The notes under the pieces: model-generated | Seen by the model: the letters and a program-made list of their open reading frames with translations, nothing else | Database searches by the model: none | Told to the model about the DNA's origin: nothing | Position numbers and translations under genes: made by a program | Shown here: in pieces, positions 47,714-59,825 of the stretch | How the letters are laid out: each line of letters begins with the position of its first letter | Position numbering within the stretch: the stretch's first letter is position 1 | Assembly (NCBI RefSeq): GCF_032362555.1 | Contig: NC_083506.1 | Span: 3,953,501 to 4,017,500 of the forward strand | DNA: 64,000 nucleotides | DNA from: Amyelois transitella | Taxonomy: Eukaryota; Arthropoda; Insecta; Lepidoptera; Pyralidae | Direction of reading: 5' to 3'

Positions 47714-48447
47714 CACAATTCACTTTAGTCTTCGTCATCAAACATACACACATTAGAAATAATATCACTCTATCGCAAAATCAAAAACAGAAAATTGATC
47801 GACGAAGAAAAAGGAATCAACTGGAAAAAAAACATAACTAGCCATCATCAACATATTTTCTGTATTTGACATTGACAAATATTTTTGATATGACATAGGC
47901 TAAAGTACGTGTATGCTAAAAAGCAAGGCAAGAGGCAAACTTTTCAATGACTTGTTGAATTGAAACCATGGCAGAAAAAAGGTTAGTTCATTAAAGTCTC
48001 TAGGCGTTAATTTTTAAAATTTAATATATATTTTCTCATTTCAAACTAAAAGTAAATACACCTATTTAGTTTTTACGTAAATTTACAAAATATAATCATG
48101 CAGAATAGTAATTATTGCTCGGAATCAGAAAGAATAGTTTAAAATTTAGAAAGCACAACACCAACCACACGTTGTATTTACAACCAGTTTTTCCAGAGTT
48201 TTTATTAGTGAAACATACTCATTGAAGAGTTTTAACTATGGCACCGCTGGCCATTATCATTTCTACCTGTCGAATTGCTATATTTTTTTCTATGACGAAG
48301 GAGATATGTATTAAAAAAGAAAAACAATAAAATTCATCTGTTTGTTAATGCCATTACAACGTCAAAACTGTCAATGGAATCGATGAGTTTTGAGGTTAGG
48401 TTCATGTTGTGATTGTTTTTCTAATTTTGAAGAGTTCTATTTAAAAA
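47714..48447. promoter_or_regulatory. Shared promoter region, MCRS1 / mRpL42
   Basis: 734 bp between divergent start codons, without recognisable transposons. It holds TTTGACATTGACA (47865-47877) and AACTGTCAATGG (about 48366). It is likely to carry both transcription starts. An isolated good-context ATG (ACCATGGCAG at about 47966) followed by a donor-like AAGGTTAGT is also here. Confidence 0.5.
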
Positions 48448-48789
48448 ATGTCTCACTTGATACGTACAACAGCATTTTTACCCAAAAATCTAATTGTAAG
48501 ATGTTACAACAAAATAGTGATGACTGATGATGGATCTACTATAGTAGCACTTCACCGTGAGCAAGAGTTCCCTTACGAATTTTCGAAACCCCTTCCAGAA
48601 GAAATTAAGGATGATTCGATTTTAAAAATGAATGATATGAAAGAAATACAACGAGTTTTTGGAAATGTTAAACCCGAAATTGCCAGGGAGCAGTTGTCAG
48701 AGTTAACATTAACAACGAAACACAGGTGGTTTCCTAGGGCACGGGACAAGAGGGCAAAGAAGAATGAAATGAATAGACCTTATTTGTAG
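48448..48789 (+). CDS. mRpL42: Mitochondrial ribosomal protein L42 (mL42)
   Basis: Intact single-exon 113-aa ORF. MSHLIRTTAFLPKNLIVRCYNK is a basic, Arg/Lys-containing N terminus suited to mitochondrial import. The body (MTDDGSTIVALHREQEFPYE, FSKPLPEE) and the C-terminal LTTKHRWFPRARDKRAKKNE correspond to the family signature; human MRPL42 has TTKHRWYPHGR at the same place. It is a structural component of the large mitoribosomal subunit. An AATAAA signal lies at 48824-48829, 35 bp after the stop. The gene is divergent from MCRS1. Confidence 0.92.
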   Translation: MSHLIRTTAFLPKNLIVRCYNKIVMTDDGSTIVALHREQEFPYEFSKPLPEEIKDDSILKMNDMKEIQRVFGNVKPEIAREQLSELTLTTKHRWFPRARDKRAKKNEMNRPYL

Positions 48790-48823
48790 ACTATATTAGT
48801 ATGTAATAGAATTGTTGAGTTGT

Positions 48824-48829
48824 AATAAA
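48824..48829 (+). terminator. Polyadenylation signal of mRpL42
   Basis: AATAAA in TTGTAATAAACTATG, 35 bp beyond the stop codon; implies a short 3'UTR. Confidence 0.7.
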
Positions 48830-49251
48830 CTATGTAATAGTTATGTATGTTGTTTAAAATTGAATGATGCTTGTAATCCCATTTTGACCAACTACCAAGC
48901 CTACTATTAGCATTAATTTTTTAAGCTATGGAAATTCTAAGTAGATTAGATTTGGAGAGTAATATTAGGTACCAATTAATTGAACTTATATCAAAAGTGT
49001 CCACAACCTTAATGGTTGTGCAACCATATACATAATGGGTTTTCTTCAGTATATTTGCTAGTAGGTACTATGACAAAGTTATGTAGCTACAATTCTACAA
49101 CTGAATGTAGACCTGGACACAAGTCTTCCAACCATACAACATTAAAACCTTTGGGAGGCCTTTATCTAGCAATGGTATTCATGTTACTGAGATGATGATT
49201 TTAAGCTGCTGATCAACTAGGTTGTTATTGTTACCAACCATTTGTAGTTTC

Positions 49252-49450
49252 TTCTACTTCCTGGCTTTACCTGGTTGCATCCTCACCACTAAGGAGCCCG
49301 GGGTGCACCCTTGACCATGGATTGGGAGAGTCAGGTATTTACTCAAAGCAATTCCTGTCTGAGCTCCGCAACCTTTGCAGGAGAACCTATACCGTGTTGG
49401 ATCAATCTTGGTTGCCTGAATGTGCAGGTTTCCTCATGATGTTATATCTA
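49252..49450 (-). mobile_element. tRNA-type SINE
   Basis: On the minus strand it ends with CATCATGAGGAAACCTGCAC, the usual 3' body of the CCGATGCTC-type lepidopteran SINE. Upstream are GGTTGCGGAGCTCAGACAGG and a GGGTGCACCCCGGGCTCC head. Intergenic between mRpL42 and the phosphatase. Confidence 0.55.
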
Positions 49451-49549
49451 TTCTATCTTTAATTTACCATTTCAAGTCTAATCTCTGCATCTAGTATGCA
49501 TCAAAATTGGTTTAGTTGTTTTCATATTAATTTACTTTTACAGGTAAAC

Positions 49550-49830
49550 AGAGCCTCGAAAGGTCTGAATGCCCAAGTTCAACTTGTGATGGATTTGGAG
49601 ATTCAGATAGTGAAATATTAATATGTGTATTACTTGTATACCGTGTAGTGTGGTTCCAGCACCAATAGAGGAAAAAAATAGGACCACTCCATCTCTTTCA
49701 AATGGAAGTAGTGAAAGGCGACTAATGGATAAGCTTTTATACTTGGGATTCCTCTTTTAGGCAATGGGCTATCAACCTGTCATTATTTGAATCTCAATTC
49801 TATCATTAAGCGAAGTAGCTGGGCGTGGCC
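49550..49830 (+). repeat. S1 dispersed repeat plus adjacent decayed S1 piece
   Basis: 49641-49830 is an S1 copy in plus sense (GTGTGGTTCCAGCACCAATA, AGGACCACTCCATCTCTTTC, GGCAATGGGCTATCAACCTG) lacking its tail. 49550-49615 (AAACAGAGCCTCGAAAGGTC) is a decayed fragment in the opposite sense. Confidence 0.6.
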
Positions 49831-50079
49831 AATTTTAATTTGATAATGTATATCTATATGTGAGGGAATATCTCTAGCATTTTTGGCTAAGGTTTGGCCT
49901 GACAATTTAGCCAAATATTCTGATTTGGCCTGTTATGATGATAAAGGTTGGCCACTCTCTCCGCATCCACAGAAATGACCAGATAATTTATTTTGTACCT
50001 ACCACAATGAGTTAGCAAATTATTTTAAATAGTATTAAAAAAGAAAATACTACAGGAATGGTTTAAAAAAATATCGTTA

Positions 50080-52270
50080 AATAACTTTATTCAACAAAAT
50101 AATTTATTAATCTTACATTATTGTGTTGTGTTATATTTTATATCTGAACCTGCATCACATTTCATTTTATTGTTAAGAATATTATGAAAATAATTTATAT
50201 AGTATTTGATTTGATTAACATTTTTATCATTAAGTAGATTCCATAAACAGTTTGTTAATTACTTAATATTATATTTTATCTTACCTAGCAAAGTAACCAA
50301 ACATAAAGAACTAAATCATATACATTACTATAATGCAAATTTATACTGGTTTTAAATAAATATTCGTTAATGATTATTATGTTAAATGAAAAATAAATAA
50401 CTAGATTATAATGATTTTAACAATTGCCATTCCATCAACATTTCAATATCACAAACAGCTTTCTTTGGTGCTTATTAAATCTAAGTATTGAACTTACAAA
50501 CAGACTAGTTTAATATTTTAACTTACTTGCGACATTTTCAATAGCTGGCTCAAAAAATACAGTTTTACATTGCATAAATACGAGATCATTTACAAGAAAT
50601 AAGTTTTTAAAATAAAATCTTATGAACTCAAAGTAGATCTGGCTTTTAGGTCAAGCCATCAAGTGATACAATTTTAATGGACCTTCACAGCTGACACACA
50701 TGTGCAGCCAAATGTCTCGAGTGTTGGCAGCCACGAGAACTGACAATGTGCCCACTCCCCGTGACCCTGCGCACCGGAGCAATGGCATACATGAGGAGCC
50801 AGACATTACTACCAAACCAACTGAACACCTAGACTACAGAATCCACTTATTTCAAAATGGCTTGCTACTTGATGTTGAGCACGGATCATAAAATTTAGAA
50901 ATTCCCCACTTGATGGTAAAGAACTTCTGATTATAATTTTCAAAAAATACAATTTTTAAAACATTACGTGCTCAAATTTCCCCAGGTTATTGTCTGCCTA
51001 TCAAGAAGCCACTCAAGTGCCATAATTACCAGTCTTGAAGTAAATTTAAAAGCTACCAAACATAACACGATCACTAAGGTAAGGCTAGAAAATTGTACTA
51101 TAGTCGAAGAGACATTAAAAACTAGAAGTTATAACATTTTATATGGACTTAGTACATAACATAACCTACTCACAAATATTTTATTTGATTCTTATATAAT
51201 AAGTATTTATTTTTACAAAAATAATGGATCCATCTGTCAATAATGTAAAATGGGACACGTGATTTACGTACTGGTATTAATTAAGAAGATTAATAAGTAT
51301 ATTTACTGCTTTTAAAAAAATGTTACTTGACATAACTTTAAATCACCCAGTGTGTGGAAAAATCCATCTATTGATGTATATAACAAAAGAAATGGTTTCT
51401 TTAAATTATAAATGTGTAAGACAAATTCTGGAATTAATTTTGACCTAATAATTATTATAGTTAAAAAAACAAGTTCGAAGTTATCAAGTCATAATAAGTA
51501 GTTATTTGCTAAAAAGTGATTAGATATTCGCCTTTAGCAACTACTTGGATAAATCTCTTTTTATTATAAACAATTTATGAACAGATAAAATGTTATTAGC
51601 GACCCGCATTTTAAGAAAGTTCTAAATTATAAATAAGTGTAATTCTTGTGCCTTTTAATAAATTTTGTATGACTTCTTAAAATACTCTGTTTAAGACTAC
51701 ATATTCCTTTTTATCTGACGATATTGTAGCTTAAAAAAATAACATGTTTCCTTTGAATATTAATAAAATACGTATTACGGGTCTGCTGCGTTTAACACCG
51801 CCAATGACTTGAGTAAATATTTACACATAGGTATAACACAGACCTGCCTGCGTATATATATAATGGGCATCACATATACTAGCTCCTAGATATTAATTCC
51901 GCAGAAATATGTGTACGCAACCCGATGGCCAATCATAATGTTTCATTCATTACCTTCAACAAACCTGAAAACACTCTCATAAGTCACATGGGACAATAGT
52001 ACAGTGATAGTTTTTCGTATCCATCCATCTTTTTGTGATTGTGTGGTGAAAAAAATCGTTGTTTCTTAAACTTTTGGCCTAACACGATATAATTTTTTTA
52101 AACTTAACACAATAATTTTTTTTTGCGATTACATATTCATGCTTAGGAGATCAATCAGATAATATTTTCTAGTATCGGTGCGTGTATTGGCGGTCTAAAC
52201 TGCGCACGCGATGCCGGCCGTACCTGAGTTCGTATGGGAGGCCCAGGGGCGGCTGGTGGGGGGTGTGGGG
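50080..52270 (-). other. Probable 3'UTR of the dual-specificity phosphatase
   Basis: About 2.2 kb after the phosphatase stop codon, AT-rich and free of the dispersed repeats common elsewhere. TTTATT at 50086-50091 (AATAAA on minus) could be the distal poly(A) signal; others lie closer. ORFs at 50700 and 50968 on the opposite strand have no recognisable product. Confidence 0.35.
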
Positions 52271-55200
52271 TCAGCGGAGGCGCGACAATCGCAGCTCGCG
52301 GTCCAGTTGTTGGAGCTGGCGGATGAAGCCCTCGTTGGGGTGGATGTCGCGCCGGGAGCGGACCAGCGCCATCGCTTCCGTCAGCGTCATCCCGCGCTTG
52401 ATCATCAGGAACGCGATGGCGCATGTTGCCGAACGGGAAACCCCCATTAAACAGTGAACGAGCACACGCCCTGTAAAATACGTGTGATAGTTTTATTAAC
52501 GTCCTTAGATTTTCTGAGTCACACATATAAAGTTTAAATGCTATAAGTATGTTCAGATAGGTTTCGGCCAGAGCGGCCAAATTCCCCACGGACCTCAGCT
52601 TCTCTTTTCGGTTCTCTGCAACCGGGACCAACTCCAGGCTATGATGACGCGTTTTCACGATACGTAAAATATATGTATGCAAAGCGCTGGGCGACCCTGA
52701 CTGCATAATAGCAAATTCGCGCTTATTATCGACAAGACTGCCCTTTCTGAAAACAGGTTTTGTATATAACTCAGCAATACAACTTACCACCACTCGATAT
52801 CCCCTCATCGATGAAATTCGCAGCGATATGGAAGTACTTGGATATATCAGTGGTGGGGAGGTCCATCATTTGGAAGCCCTTGTAGCGCAGTCCGGGACAG
52901 TCGCGGTAGTACAAATGGTCGGTATCCACTTGAGTGTAGCGTTTGCCTTCGGCCGTGTTGAGGACGTATTTGATGCCCATGCGACGGAGGAATGACTTGT
53001 CTTTCGCAGCCACGCTAGAAATTTATAGAAGAGTGTGGTTCTCAATACAGCGAGAGCTTAATACTCCTTATCGATAAAACAAAAACATAATCTACATCAT
53101 CTCTTTAAACCAGAGACCTCTCTCATCTCATTAAAGTGGGAAGGGTAGAAAAGAAACTGCCAAAGACTCACTGTGACTTCTCTGGTCAATTTTCTTATTA
53201 AAGTTTTTTATACCCAATATTATATTTGCGTACAGTTTGTAATCTAAATGTCGTGGAATGTATCGTGGAATGTTTTGACCCAGTTAAATATATTTATTTT
53301 TAAGATGAATCAAAATAGCTATTGAATCTTCAAACAAAACTGCTAAAATTCTTTTATTTTTCTGAAAAGTACCTAATTGAACTTAACGGAAATAAAAAAA
53401 TACAATGAAAAATTTAAATGTTTAATAAACTCTTTTTTGCACTGGGTAGGTAGTTCTGTTTGAATAGATTATGTAAGTACATTGCGCAGAAACAAACAAG
53501 AATAAATTGCAGGGACGCAGTGTAAGTGGGACTAAATACTGGAGCTATGAAGGTTACTGTCTAGACGAGTTACATCATACATTATACTTTAGCAATAAAG
53601 TTCAATTTTCTATACTATGACATAAGTTTAAGTACAAGTCTATCCAATTAGGTATAGAATGGATGACTATGGTTGTTTAATATTATAGCGTACCTATTGG
53701 ATTAACATCAAATATTCAACCCGGATGTTTAGAACAAGCTGCCAAGTATTAAAAGTTTTCAAAAGCTAGGAAAAATAAGATTTAAGCCTTGTCAACGTTT
53801 ATGACTAAACTCGTTGGTTTAACAAACTAGTCACTAACATCCTGCTGCCCCCCTCTGAAGAAGAGTCAATATTACGCCTATGACCACGATTCTGAATTGG
53901 CTATGTCAAGCAAGTTTTTAGATGAATCGTTTGACTCTCTGTGGATAACCTCAGACATAAGAGAGATAAGGCATGCCTTGTCAACATTCATTAATCGAGG
54001 GACATGATTTTACCATTAAAACGTAACCATTCAACACCTCAGAAGCTCTCAGAATTAACTAAATAATTTGAAGATAACTTACGCATCTCCAACAAAGAGT
54101 CCTGGATAGACTTCATTGAGGTCGGGACTGGGGCTGTAGGAGACCTCAGCGAAGGGCCTCGAACGGAACGACAGCGAGTTGAGGACCGACGAGTGAGACC
54201 CGAAACTCTGCATAGCATAACCGCATGATAAACATTCACTTAGTACTTGACCCATTAAAACATGTACACAATTATCCCATAATAAGTCACTACTATTCCA
54301 TCATCAACCATCAACCATCTAACACTACATGGAGTAAGTGGATTGTGAAGAGTTGATGAAAGCAACTATGAAAAATATTTAAACTCTTGAAACAAAAGTT
54401 ATTGCACTATTTATTAAGTAAATTTACATCAGTTAAAGTAAATTACATACTAATTTACAACCAAAATGTGGACTTCCAAGCTAAGAATGTTATATGAAAG
54501 TAATTAGAATGTACAATTTAGTATCAGAGTTCGGAGACGCTGCTGATAGTTATATTAAAACAAATATTGATATTGATATTTCTATCTGTGACGTCCACAC
54601 GTGATAAGGACAATGGAATTGAAGGAGAAATGACTCTTATGCAATAACATTTTAATAAATATTAATTACATATAGGGTGCTTAATATCCTTTTATATAAG
54701 AAAACTTATAGAATGTTGTTTAATCAATCCCTTTATAGTAAGAAAAGAGTTTAAATCTTTATTATCAGTAACTATATACCTATTTTTTGTGGTTGCCGGC
54801 ACTTTAGTATAGTATATTTATTAAGGGAAAGGCCATCAACTACGAATTCATTAAGTAGGCGATGGGTTAGCAGCCTGTCATTATTTGAATCTCAATTCTA
54901 TTATAAAGCCAAACAGGTAAATGGGCCTTTCAGTCTTTTCATGACTGTTGGATCTGACTACTAGTTTATCTATTCCTTCCTCATTTTTCTGTCATAGTTC
55001 TACTTTTTAGGTTTTTATTGACGAGCACCGAACACCGTTAGGTCACCCAGGTACAGTCAGTTAATTGTATAAAACTATAAACATTCAGGAGACAGCTACA
55101 GCAAATAAAGTCAAAATTAATGTGTGAGTAAAAATAATATGTACAGTGACGTATTGTGCGTGACTCATACACGCAAAGTTATCAAATGTCGCCTCGCGCC

Positions 55201-57017
55201 AGGTAGATGACGACTGTATACAGGGAATCGTGTTACGTTCCACTGTAAGGTGCTTGCACCCGAACGAACTAGCCTCGTTAACAGGTTTTAGGGTGACCTA
55301 GATTTTACAAGGATACTCAGTTCACTGGTCAAAGATAGACGTCAGGCAAGGAAGATGAATGAACCAGGAGATATGCCAGGAGGATACTGATGAACTCTAT
55401 CAGGCAGTCCAGCTGTCATTAAAATTTGTTAGTAATGTGCGGAGCAGAAACTAACTAAAATTTATACTGTAGAAAACATTAGGTTAATAAATAAAAACCA
55501 AACAATGTAATTAATACAAGCATTTGAATGAAAATATATAATTGTACTGTAACAAGGTGGTAAATACTCATTATTATTATTTAAATAAATAAAGGGTATG
55601 TAAAAAGTAAAACAGTGGGGATCCTGACTATGAATTCATCTTCATTTTTTTCAGATTTTCTTCCATGAACTAAAACCTATGTTATCTCTGGTTCATCAAT
55701 AAACACAATAAACAAAAATATGGTAATATCAATACAAATTCCCCATGTCCCTTGTTACAGTACGTGAAAACAATCACTGTAGTATCATTTCACAGCCATA
55801 TGATAAATACCATTAGTGTCCTTAAGTAGGATCCTACGCGCTGCTCATTAGCTGCGCAGTATGAATGAGATCTCGGATATAGCGAGTACTGTCAATAACA
55901 GATGTAATGTTACAGAAGCCATACATTGAGTTCAGTACCAAAATATACTAGCAAATCAGCATTACAAAGCATGATAAATAAATAAATACAGTAAAACCCA
56001 TTTAATATGATCACGCTTCTTAATACGCCATTTTGCATCAGTCCCTGCAACTTGAGACATGTTTTCATACATTCTTTAATGCTTAAATGATTCTCTAAAA
56101 ATCGAAAATCTTTTTATCAAACAAAAATAAGTGATTATTTTTAATAACATGATAGATACATTAAATACGGGTTTTACTGTAGTACCATAACTAGGTATAT
56201 TAAATATTTAAGTATGAAGTAATAACTTTCTCAATTAACTGATAAACATAAAGGTACCCCAGCAATAAAGATGAAAATTGAACTTAATGTAGAAATTCAC
56301 ATTTGATATAATACATATCATCATTGTTCTCTAAGTATGATTATTGGTTATTTTTATTTTCCATTGTCAAATTAATACTGGCAATAGATATTACTATTTT
56401 TCATGGAAGCTAATAATAAAGGGAAACTAAAATTTATTCAATGTCATTTTCGGTCAATAACAGGTATCAATCTGATAACATGCTGCTTTAAATCCTATGC
56501 TATTTAATTTTTTTAACAGTTACAATTTAGAAAATATACACCAAATTGTATACAATTATTATGATACAGATTTAATATTTTTTAATAGTTCATACGCAAT
56601 ATACAAAAACGAACTATACACAAAAAAATTATAGGTAGTACACACATAGGTACATCGTGTCTTTATCCCTTAGGGGAAGACTGAGTCCAATCATAGGTAG
56701 CTAAGTACCTTATATTTCGTTTAAATTATTCTTATACAAAATATATTCTGACATCAAAAAATTGAAAAATGATACCTGAACGAACTGACCATAGCGGCCT
56801 TGAAACGATGACTAAATGTAGCAAAAATAGAACTGGATACTGTTCAAATCTATTTATAATGAAGTACTTATGTAAAAAAATTCTAGCTAAAAACTGAAGA
56901 GTAGATCTTCACGTAACGATGGATGAAACCTTCAAAAGAAAGGTTACCAAAGCTGGTACGTACAAATGAATTACGATAATTTCATAGGTTGGTACTTACA
57001 GTATCCCTGTAACTCAT
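52271..57017 (-). CDS. Atypical dual-specificity protein phosphatase (DUSP3-like)
   Basis: Four coding exons: 57000-57017 (MSYRDT), 54083-54207, 52788-53014 and 52271-52470, in frame, 189 aa; human DUSP3 is 185. The active-site loop is VHCLMGVSRSAT, with nucleophile Cys130 and Arg136 of the HCxxGxxR signature; Asp99 in MMDLPTTDISKYF is the likely general acid. NEVYPGLFVGDA, GIKYVLNTAEG and FIDEGISSGGRVLVHC match the DUSP3/13/26 group, which removes phosphate from Tyr and Thr, often on MAP kinases or STATs. It has no MAPK-binding rhodanese domain. Exon 1 was chosen because its GTAAGT donor is in phase with the AG at 54208; initiation at Met 54213 instead is possible. C terminus RELRLSRLR. Confidence 0.88.
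54788..54958 (+). repeat. S1 repeat, diverged
   Basis: GTGGTTGCCGGCACTTTAGT, then GGCGATGGGTTAGCAGCCTG and CAGTCTTTTCATGACTGTTG. Middle parts are missing. Phosphatase intron 1. Confidence 0.6.
56652..56688 (-). repeat. S1 repeat fragment
   Basis: ATCGTGTCTTTATCCCTTAG followed by GGGAAGACTGAG, the tail end of S1 on the minus strand. Phosphatase intron 1. Confidence 0.45.
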
Positions 57018-57587
57018 GGTGTTTGTGTATTACTGTTTAAAAATAAATATATAATGTGTATTGTAGGTTTTAATCAATTTTAATAGGAAATTATTGTATG
57101 AGAAATCAACAACCACTACCTACAACCTACTGCGCACTCTGAAATAAATTCAATAAACGCGCGCCATGATGACACAACCAAACCAAACCAAATCAAAACA
57201 ATGTCAATGTCAAAACCTAAACAAAGTGCCATAGACGCGTGTGAATGTGTCACCGTTATGACTTTGACAAAACATTCCTTGCTACATTTGCATTGCATCA
57301 ATTTGCATCACAACACAACACTTTTAAATGTGCGCATCTCATGGTACAGGAACATGGTAATTTGTTTGTAAAATCTAATGGATTGGTAACTTAATTTATT
57401 TGACACAAAACCCCTGTCCAAAAAAATTCATAGAATATTATTTTGCTTACAAAAAAGGAACCAATCAAAAGAGTCATGGTTTTTCTAAATTGGAAAGGAA
57501 TACTAAGATTATGAACAACAATATGAACCATGTTTTGCATTTAACAAAAACACTTGATTAGTGGAGTCGTCATTTTATATCACTAAA
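57018..57587. promoter_or_regulatory. 5' flank of the phosphatase gene
   Basis: Contains GCGCGCCATGATG near 57159 and TGTCAAA/TTTGACA words at 57208 and 57263. Probably holds the phosphatase transcription start. No other gene is visible before the Harbinger element. Confidence 0.4.
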
Positions 57588-58048
57588 CGGCCGAATACTG
57601 AAACGTTACTCAAATCTTATACTCAGTTGAAGGGCTCTTAAATTTAAGCATATCTCAGATTAAAGTAGTATACTCAAAGGCTACTCAAATGATTTCAAGG
57701 CATACTCAGCTAAGCAGCCATCAAATAATTTACATCATGGTAACATTCACGATGTCTCGTTCTAAGCAACATTTTTGAATGAAGAATATTTACAATGCTA
57801 CTTAAATGAGTTAAAACAATTAAAGTTTTATTCGGTACACAAATAAAATAAAATTTCGGTTCGATTTAAAATCATTATTACTAAATGTTCTGGTATTATT
57901 ATAAATATTATCACGAAAGTAAACGTAAATAATTACGACCAAATTGTCGTAGAATGAAACGTTCTAGCCTAATGACATGATACCTGACACTTGAGTGAGC
58001 GCGGTATTATTTTCGAAAAGTTTTTATTATTTACTCTTTACTTATATT

Positions 58049-58390
58049 ATGGAAGACAAAAGGAAACTGGTAAAAAAGTGAGTATAAACAATAAAATATT
58101 AACTGTAAACAAACTGCCGTTTCGTTCAATTACAAATAAGATCATTGGATGATTAACTTTATTGTACGCTTTTAGATACCAGAATATCATTGAAAATAAG
58201 GAAACGAATGCCAGCATGATTTTAAAGAAGCGTGAAGCTTGGGATTCTGTTTGCCAGCAGTACAATGCTGTTGCTGCAAGCGGCTTCAGAAGTTGGCAAC
58301 AACTCCTCTCGTTATGAGAACCTCAAACAGAGGTCTAAAAAGAATATTGCCAAAGTGAATGTAATGTCTCCAATAATGAATAATAAGTGA
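58049..58390 (+). pseudogene. Harbinger Myb/SANT-like ORF, frameshifted
   Basis: Exon 58049-58077 (MEDKRKLVK) splices at a good donor to 58176 onward, reading KYQNIIENKETNASMILKKR, then EAWDSVCQQYNAVAASGFRS, matching Myb/SANT-like proteins (the MSANTD3/4 type). A one-base deletion near 58308 puts a TGA in frame; in the next frame RYENLKQRSKKNIAK continues. It therefore cannot give the full protein. Such proteins bind the transposon ends together with the transposase. Confidence 0.75.
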
Positions 58391-58457
58391 ATGTAATGTG
58401 ATGTAAGAGGTAGAAAATTATACTATTTAATAAAGGTTTTATAAAAAAACACCATGT

Positions 58458-58712
58458 TTAATTAGAAAAATATGTATTGATTAATGTTGTCCTTACAAGA
58501 AAATTTTGATTGCCACTTGGCCCTATAGGTTGCGCTAAAAGCTCATCTTCAATATTTGGTAATATAGGTTCTTCTGTCTCTTTGGAAACACGGAACCGGG
58601 CACGAAACTCCACATCATCGTATTTTTCAAATGCATTTAGCTTTTCTACATTTCGGCGACTCACTGTAGGTCTTTCATGATCAGAAAGAGACGATAGCGA
58701 TGATAAAAACAT
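58458..58712 (-). pseudogene. HARBI1-like Harbinger transposase, N-terminal remnant
   Basis: ORF from the ATG at 58712: MFLSSLSSLSDHERPTVSRR, then FEKYDDVEFRARFRVSKETE. The 'F..YDD.EF..RFR.SK.T' stretch is the usual N terminus of HARBI1-like transposases. After about 55 residues it diverges and stops; the DDE catalytic domain is absent. Confidence 0.7.
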
Positions 58713-59020
58713 TTTTAAATGTTTAAGTTTCAATTTACAAATAAAAGCACAGATTTAGGAGACCTTTCGACCACTCTCACTCAGATCTAAGAGACGCTCA
58801 AATCAATTTGACAGTTCGTTTGACAGTTAACTACCCTTGAGTAGCGTTTCAGTATACCAATTTTACACTGAGTGGCGTTTGATCGCAACTTAATTATGGG
58901 GTCATTTAAATTTAACACATGCTTATAATTTACGTTTGAGAATACGAATTTTGTGTTTGAGAGCTACTCAAACATTTAAGTAGCCGTTAAATATTTGAGT
59001 AACGTTTCAGTATTCGGGCG

Positions 59021-59825
59021 TAAGTTTAGTACATTTTAACTGGTACCACTGGATGTTAATATACTGGTACTTAAATCATCTTGTACTAGTTCATAACGTT
59101 AAAAAATTACGAACGGAAATCGTTCATATGAACGGTGTGCTGATTAACCGCCATAAAAAAAGATTCTCAGTTTGCTTTGCTCTGTATATATGCAAGTTTA
59201 TCCGCGCCTATCTCGCGTTTCGCTGAACCGATTTTAATGCGGTTTTCAGGCAAGTATTTGTTACGACTTCAAAAAGAAGGATATTTTAATATGATGTTTC
59301 ATCGAATTTTGTCGAGTGTTAGTTGCGTCTTTTACACAATTTCATTTTAAGATGGGATGAAGACATCTTGTGTCATCTTTATCATATAGTGTAGACGCCC
59401 CTACGAGTAGCTTATTTTATAACACGCCATTAAAATAATAGTAACTAGTTTACGCAAGCTTTTGATAGACTGCGCTGTTCGCATATACATTTAAAAAATA
59501 CACTTATATATTAGTCTAAGCTATTATTTAAATATAATTGAATATATTAATAAAAACTAATATTTATACTGTAATAAAATGAACACTTTTACCACTGGTA
59601 TACGTACGTACTTGGGTATAGAAACCTGGTCGCGTAAAAACGCACATCCCTATTCTACTATCTCTTGCTTTGATTTGATTTCGTTTTGACAAAACTGAGG
59701 GGAAAAAAGTTGCTTTCCCTCTAATGAACCAAATCTTGAAGATTGTAATTTGGTTTTATTGTGCCTGGTGATAATGCTTTGTCTTTGACGAATTTGTGAT
59801 GTTGTAAAGATTCGGGTTATCAAAA
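59021..59825 (+). promoter_or_regulatory. 5' flank of UTX
   Basis: About 59140-59300 holds a dispersed repeat fragment (GCGTTTCGCTGAACCGATTT). 59680-59825 is a better promoter candidate, with TTTTGACAAAACTGAGG at 59684. The 5'UTR presumably begins shortly before the ATG at 59826. Confidence 0.4.

Larger units (their letters stand above)
57588..59020. mobile_element. PIF/Harbinger DNA transposon, internally deleted
   Basis: About 1.43 kb bounded by inverted repeats: CGGCCGAATACTGAAACGTT (57588) and the complement of the right end, CGCCCGAATACTGAAACGTT (59020 inward); identity continues through ACTCAAAT. Flanking bases are AAA on the left and TAA on the right, compatible with a 3-bp TAA target with a one-base ambiguity. 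Inside are remnants of the two genes typical of the superfamily: a Myb/SANT-like protein on plus and a HARBI1-like transposase start on minus. Further GTAGCGTTTCAGTATACC-type half copies of the end sequence lie near 58841. Confidence 0.85.

Noticed and set aside
52155-52808. 217-codon minus-strand ORF over the last phosphatase exon
   Set aside because: It is a different frame from the catalytic HCLMGVSRS sequence and runs through the intron; the true exon stops at 52271.
54083-56780. Alternative first exon MVSSF (ATG near 56791, donor GTATCA) joined to phosphatase exon 2
   Set aside because: The junction is out of phase; the resulting frame is open through exon 2 but hits a stop in exon 3 before the catalytic loop.
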